From: Seonamhaeicola sp. S2-3
Lineage (GTDB): Bacteria; Bacteroidota; Bacteroidia; Flavobacteriales; Flavobacteriaceae
Direction: 5' to 3'
Assembly: GCF_001971785.1 (NCBI RefSeq)
Contig: NZ_CP019389.1
Location: forward strand, 1,313,001 to 1,377,000
DNA length: 64,000 bases
The first letter of the stretch is position 1. The number at the start of each line of letters is the position of its first letter. Both the position numbers and the translations under genes were made by a program. Under the pieces are notes generated by a model. That model did no database searches. It was not told where the DNA came from and saw nothing but the letters and a program-made list of their open reading frames with translations. Below, one piece after another: positions 62,601 to 64,000 of the stretch.

Positions 62601-62788
62601 GACCCGATAGAATTAATATAAATTCTAAAAATGAAGTTACAATTATAGATTATAAAACCGGAAGTGAAAATAAAAAACACGTACAGCAACTACAAGACTA
62701 CCAAGATGTATTAGAAAACATGCAGCTAATAGTTAAACATAAAGTTTTAGTTTATATAGATGATAGGGTAACAATTAAAAAATTATAA
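59657..62788 (+). CDS. UvrD/RecB-type helicase-nuclease (AddA-like)
   Basis: The 1043-residue protein has Walker A NASAGSGKT (11-19), motif Ia AITFTNKAVAEMKERV, motif II DEFQDTS (~393-399), motif III GDAKQAIYRWRGG and motif V/VI MTIHKSKGLEFPVVIFPYAD ... LLYVALTRAVEQLYV. A PD-(D/E)xK nuclease lies at the C-terminus (RPDRI ... VTIIDYKTG, ~980-1002). This is the AddA/RecB plan for double-strand break resection. The PD-(D/E)xK partner AddB is usually close but is not in the window. The gene lies divergent from sod. Confidence 0.92.
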   Translation: MIKNPSFTIYNASAGSGKTFTLVKEYLKVLFTSNNPEKFKHILAITFTNKAVAEMKERVIEALKLFSDDTILINPNSMFNTICEELEMAPKVIHNKSKIILDSIIFNYAAFDISTIDGFTHKLIRTFAHDLKLPLNFEVELDQDALLNEAVDSLIAKAGTNKALTNILVEFAIEKADDDKSWDIALDLSKISKLLVNENDIPFIETLKEKTFKDFITLKAQLKKDIKLTENNIVENAESVLTLINEAGLEHSDFSRSTLPNHFKKAAQLNLYGLYNNNLEENIVERKNIYPKKTNPTLADTIEAILPEIEITYKTIKAQVYHLLFLKNFHKNITPLSVLNAINNELTLLKEEQNKMLISEFNTIISNQIKGQPTPFIYERIGEKFRHYFIDEFQDTSIKQWENLIPLLSNSLSTENGSTMLVGDAKQAIYRWRGGKAEQFIGLFNNDNPFHIEKHVENLPTNYRSYKEIVKFNNSFFKFLSNHVFNNKDYATLYENAHQNTFIENTGYVEITFLDLDKTDDRDVCFTTATLEKINTCINNGFSLKDICILVRKKKEGVAIANYLSENEIPIVSSETLLISNSQEVNFVINFLKLLVQPKNLEIKVLVLNYLTSLLNIENKHQFFSTHLELPLHKLFKSFENYNIYLKNNLLQLPLYDLVETIIRNFGLSKTSNAYIQFFLDFVLEFSQKKGSDVPAFLELYEKKKDSLSIVSPKGKNAVQIMTIHKSKGLEFPVVIFPYADLDIYNEVDAKQWYELNPKQYQGFTHTLLNYNKDFEHFGEEGYQIYNQHEAELELDNINLLYVALTRAVEQLYVISKKDISSKGDVNKKRYSGLFINFLEHVNLWNNSQLKYYFGNPTKTSENVVLQDNMQTQKMFISTAKEEHNIKVVTKSGFLWNTNQHKAIEKGNLVHNIMSQIKTTNDVDFVINDFLNTSVINHEQANELREIVKQIVNHPLLEKYFTSNDTIYNERDIITKEGMILRPDRININSKNEVTIIDYKTGSENKKHVQQLQDYQDVLENMQLIVKHKVLVYIDDRVTIKKL

Positions 62789-62862
62789 AAAATTTAAAAT
62801 TAATGTGACCTCTTTATTATAAGAGTGTCTATATTAGAAGAAAAGACAAAATATTTTATCTA

Positions 62863-62911
62863 AAATCGTTCTGAACAATCGAATAACGGTGCTTTTGTAC
62901 GATTTTTTTAT
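62863..62911 (+). terminator. Weak terminator candidate after the AddA-like gene
   Basis: AAATCGT (62863) pairs with ACGATTT (62899) around a long 29-base loop, followed by a T run. Confidence 0.3.
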
Positions 62912-62918
62912 ATATTTG
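62911..62918 (+). promoter_or_regulatory. -7 element of the OmpA gene promoter
   Basis: TATATTTG matches TAnnTTTG exactly. The nearest TTTG (62894) is only 13 bases upstream, so the -33 is not standard. Confidence 0.4.
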
Positions 62919-62986
62919 TCTTTGTTAATAACATTTAACAACTTACTTTTGTTTACAATTAACACTTAAAAATTAAACTTTTGAAT

Positions 62987-64000
62987 ATGAAAAATCTTAG
63001 CAGATTATTGTTAGCATTCGTACTTGTACTTGGTTACAATTATGCTGATGCACAAGACAAAAACAATCCATGGCAAATTACCATAGCGGTAAATGCAGTA
63101 GATGCCTTCCCTTCTGGAGATGGCGCATTATTTACAGGAACAGGAGAAGCCTCAGAGTCTATCTTTAGTAAATTTGTAGACACAGACAACTACAACATTT
63201 TACCTTCATTATCTTCAATTGCTGTTTCTAAATATTTAGGTGATGGGTTCTCTTTTGGAGTAACAGGATCATTAAACAAAATTGAAAGCTGGGGTGAGGT
63301 TGCAGGAACTCCTGATGCTTCATCAGTAGATGATTTATCTTACTATGGTATTGATGGTACCGTTAAGTACAACTTCTTAGAAGGTACTACTATAGACCCT
63401 TACGTAGGTGTAGGTGGTGGTTACACTTGGATTGATGAAATAGGTGCTGGTACTTTAAACGGAACTGTTGGTTTAAACGTTTGGTTTAACGATAATATTG
63501 GTTTTACTCTTCAAACTGCATACAAACACGCTTTTGAAGATTACTTAGATACTCACTTCCAACATACTGCTGGTATTTCTATTAGATTTGGTGGAACTGA
63601 TACTGACGGAGATGGTATTTACGACAAAGATGATGCTTGTCCAGACGTAGCTGGTTTAGAAGCTTTCAACGGTTGTCCAGATTCTGATGGTGACGGTATT
63701 GAAGATAGCAAAGACGATTGTCCTAATGAAGCTGGTTTAGCTGAATTAAACGGTTGTCCTGATACTGACGGTGACGGTGTTGCTGATAAAGATGATAAAT
63801 GTCCTACTGTAGCTGGTTTAAAAGCTTTAAACGGTTGTCCTGATGCTGACGGTGACGGTGTTGCTGATGGAGATGATAAATGTCCTAACACTGCTGGACC
63901 TTCTGCAAATAACGGATGCCCATGGCCAGATACTGATGGTGACGGTGTATTAGACAAAGATGATAAATGTCCTAAAGTTAAAGGAACTGTTGCAAACAAT
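62987..64000 (+). CDS. OmpA-family outer-membrane protein with thrombospondin type 3 repeats, partial
   Basis: 338 codons are visible and the frame runs off the right edge. A signal peptide ([23 protein letters not shown]) leads into an eight-stranded barrel (~24-200), then at least five calcium-binding TSP3 repeats of the form DxDGDGVxDKDDKCPxxxG from ~205 on. The missing C-terminus should hold the peptidoglycan-binding OmpA domain. Codon use is notably regular (repeated GGT, GCT, GAT), fitting a highly expressed protein. The repeats also give a false opposite-strand frame. Confidence 0.92.
   Translation, partial: MKNLSRLLLAFVLVLGYNYADAQDKNNPWQITIAVNAVDAFPSGDGALFTGTGEASESIFSKFVDTDNYNILPSLSSIAVSKYLGDGFSFGVTGSLNKIESWGEVAGTPDASSVDDLSYYGIDGTVKYNFLEGTTIDPYVGVGGGYTWIDEIGAGTLNGTVGLNVWFNDNIGFTLQTAYKHAFEDYLDTHFQHTAGISIRFGGTDTDGDGIYDKDDACPDVAGLEAFNGCPDSDGDGIEDSKDDCPNEAGLAELNGCPDTDGDGVADKDDKCPTVAGLKALNGCPDADGDGVADGDDKCPNTAGPSANNGCPWPDTDGDGVLDKDDKCPKVKGTVANN

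Noticed and set aside
63619-63999. 126-codon minus-strand frame with repeated SGQ units
   Set aside because: It is the antisense of the calcium-binding repeats of the OmpA protein.

Overview
The window looks like chromosomal DNA of a Flavobacteriaceae member (Bacteroidota). The base composition is strongly A+T-rich and there are no Shine-Dalgarno tracts. Several promoters fit the Bacteroidota pattern TTTG-(17-21)-TAnnTTTG. Marker gene sets include moxR-bat, SusC/SusD, a hybrid two-component system (HTCS), IPExxxVDY-pyk, acpP-fabF-rnc and alpha-2-macroglobulin with PBP1C. I saw no rRNA, tRNA, insertion sequence, prophage or CRISPR array. The genus cannot be fixed from the sequence alone.

Layout. 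1-8220 (minus strand): aerotolerance operon moxR, DUF58, a BatD-like/DUF4381-like fusion, batA, batB, batC, batD (batD runs off the left edge). Two of its intergenic gaps carry arrays of 7-bp CAGTnnn units. 8442-10342: short-chain dehydrogenase and an AlbA_2 (Schlafen-type) protein, then a candidate small RNA and a remnant of a DUF1501 gene. 10672-28803: compact xylan utilisation locus made of an HTCS sensor-regulator, GH3 beta-xylosidase with PA14, SusC, SusD, IPT-type surface glycan-binding protein, lipoprotein GH10 endoxylanase, a convergent GH3 beta-glycosidase and a small lipocalin-like lipoprotein. The surface xylanase should cut xylan, SGBP/SusD/SusC should bind and import oligosaccharides, the two GH3 enzymes should finish hydrolysis, and the HTCS should sense the products.

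28861-43234: helix-hairpin-helix and OmpA-like membrane proteins, an antiquitin-type aldehyde dehydrogenase, the alpha-2-macroglobulin / SH3 / PBP1C module, an endonuclease-exonuclease-phosphatase protein, a YciI-like lipoprotein and a CYTH protein. 43289-48293: DNA polymerase IV, then a TonB receptor with a DUF4374 lipoprotein (probable iron-chelate uptake pair). 48373-52664 (minus): pyk with its IPExxxVDY partner, rnc, fabF, acpP. 52851-54109: purN and rnhA. 54251-55255: a small double-glycine-leader peptide followed by a CPBP membrane protease, a possible bacteriocin/immunity pair. 55455-58361: PfkB kinase and a PurF-like amidotransferase. 58475-58775: two tandem copies of a ~73-nt element, each with its own terminator. 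58924-64000: superoxide dismutase, an AddA/RecB-like helicase-nuclease, and an OmpA protein with calcium-binding repeats cut by the right edge.

The strongest candidates for something undescribed are the tandem small-RNA pair at 58.5-58.8 kb (compensatory changes in the terminator stem, identical 5' parts) and the double-glycine peptide/CPBP pair at 54.25-55.26 kb. Next are the hairpin abutting the rnc start codon, the candidate small RNA at 10.4 kb and the inverted heptad arrays inside the bat operon.
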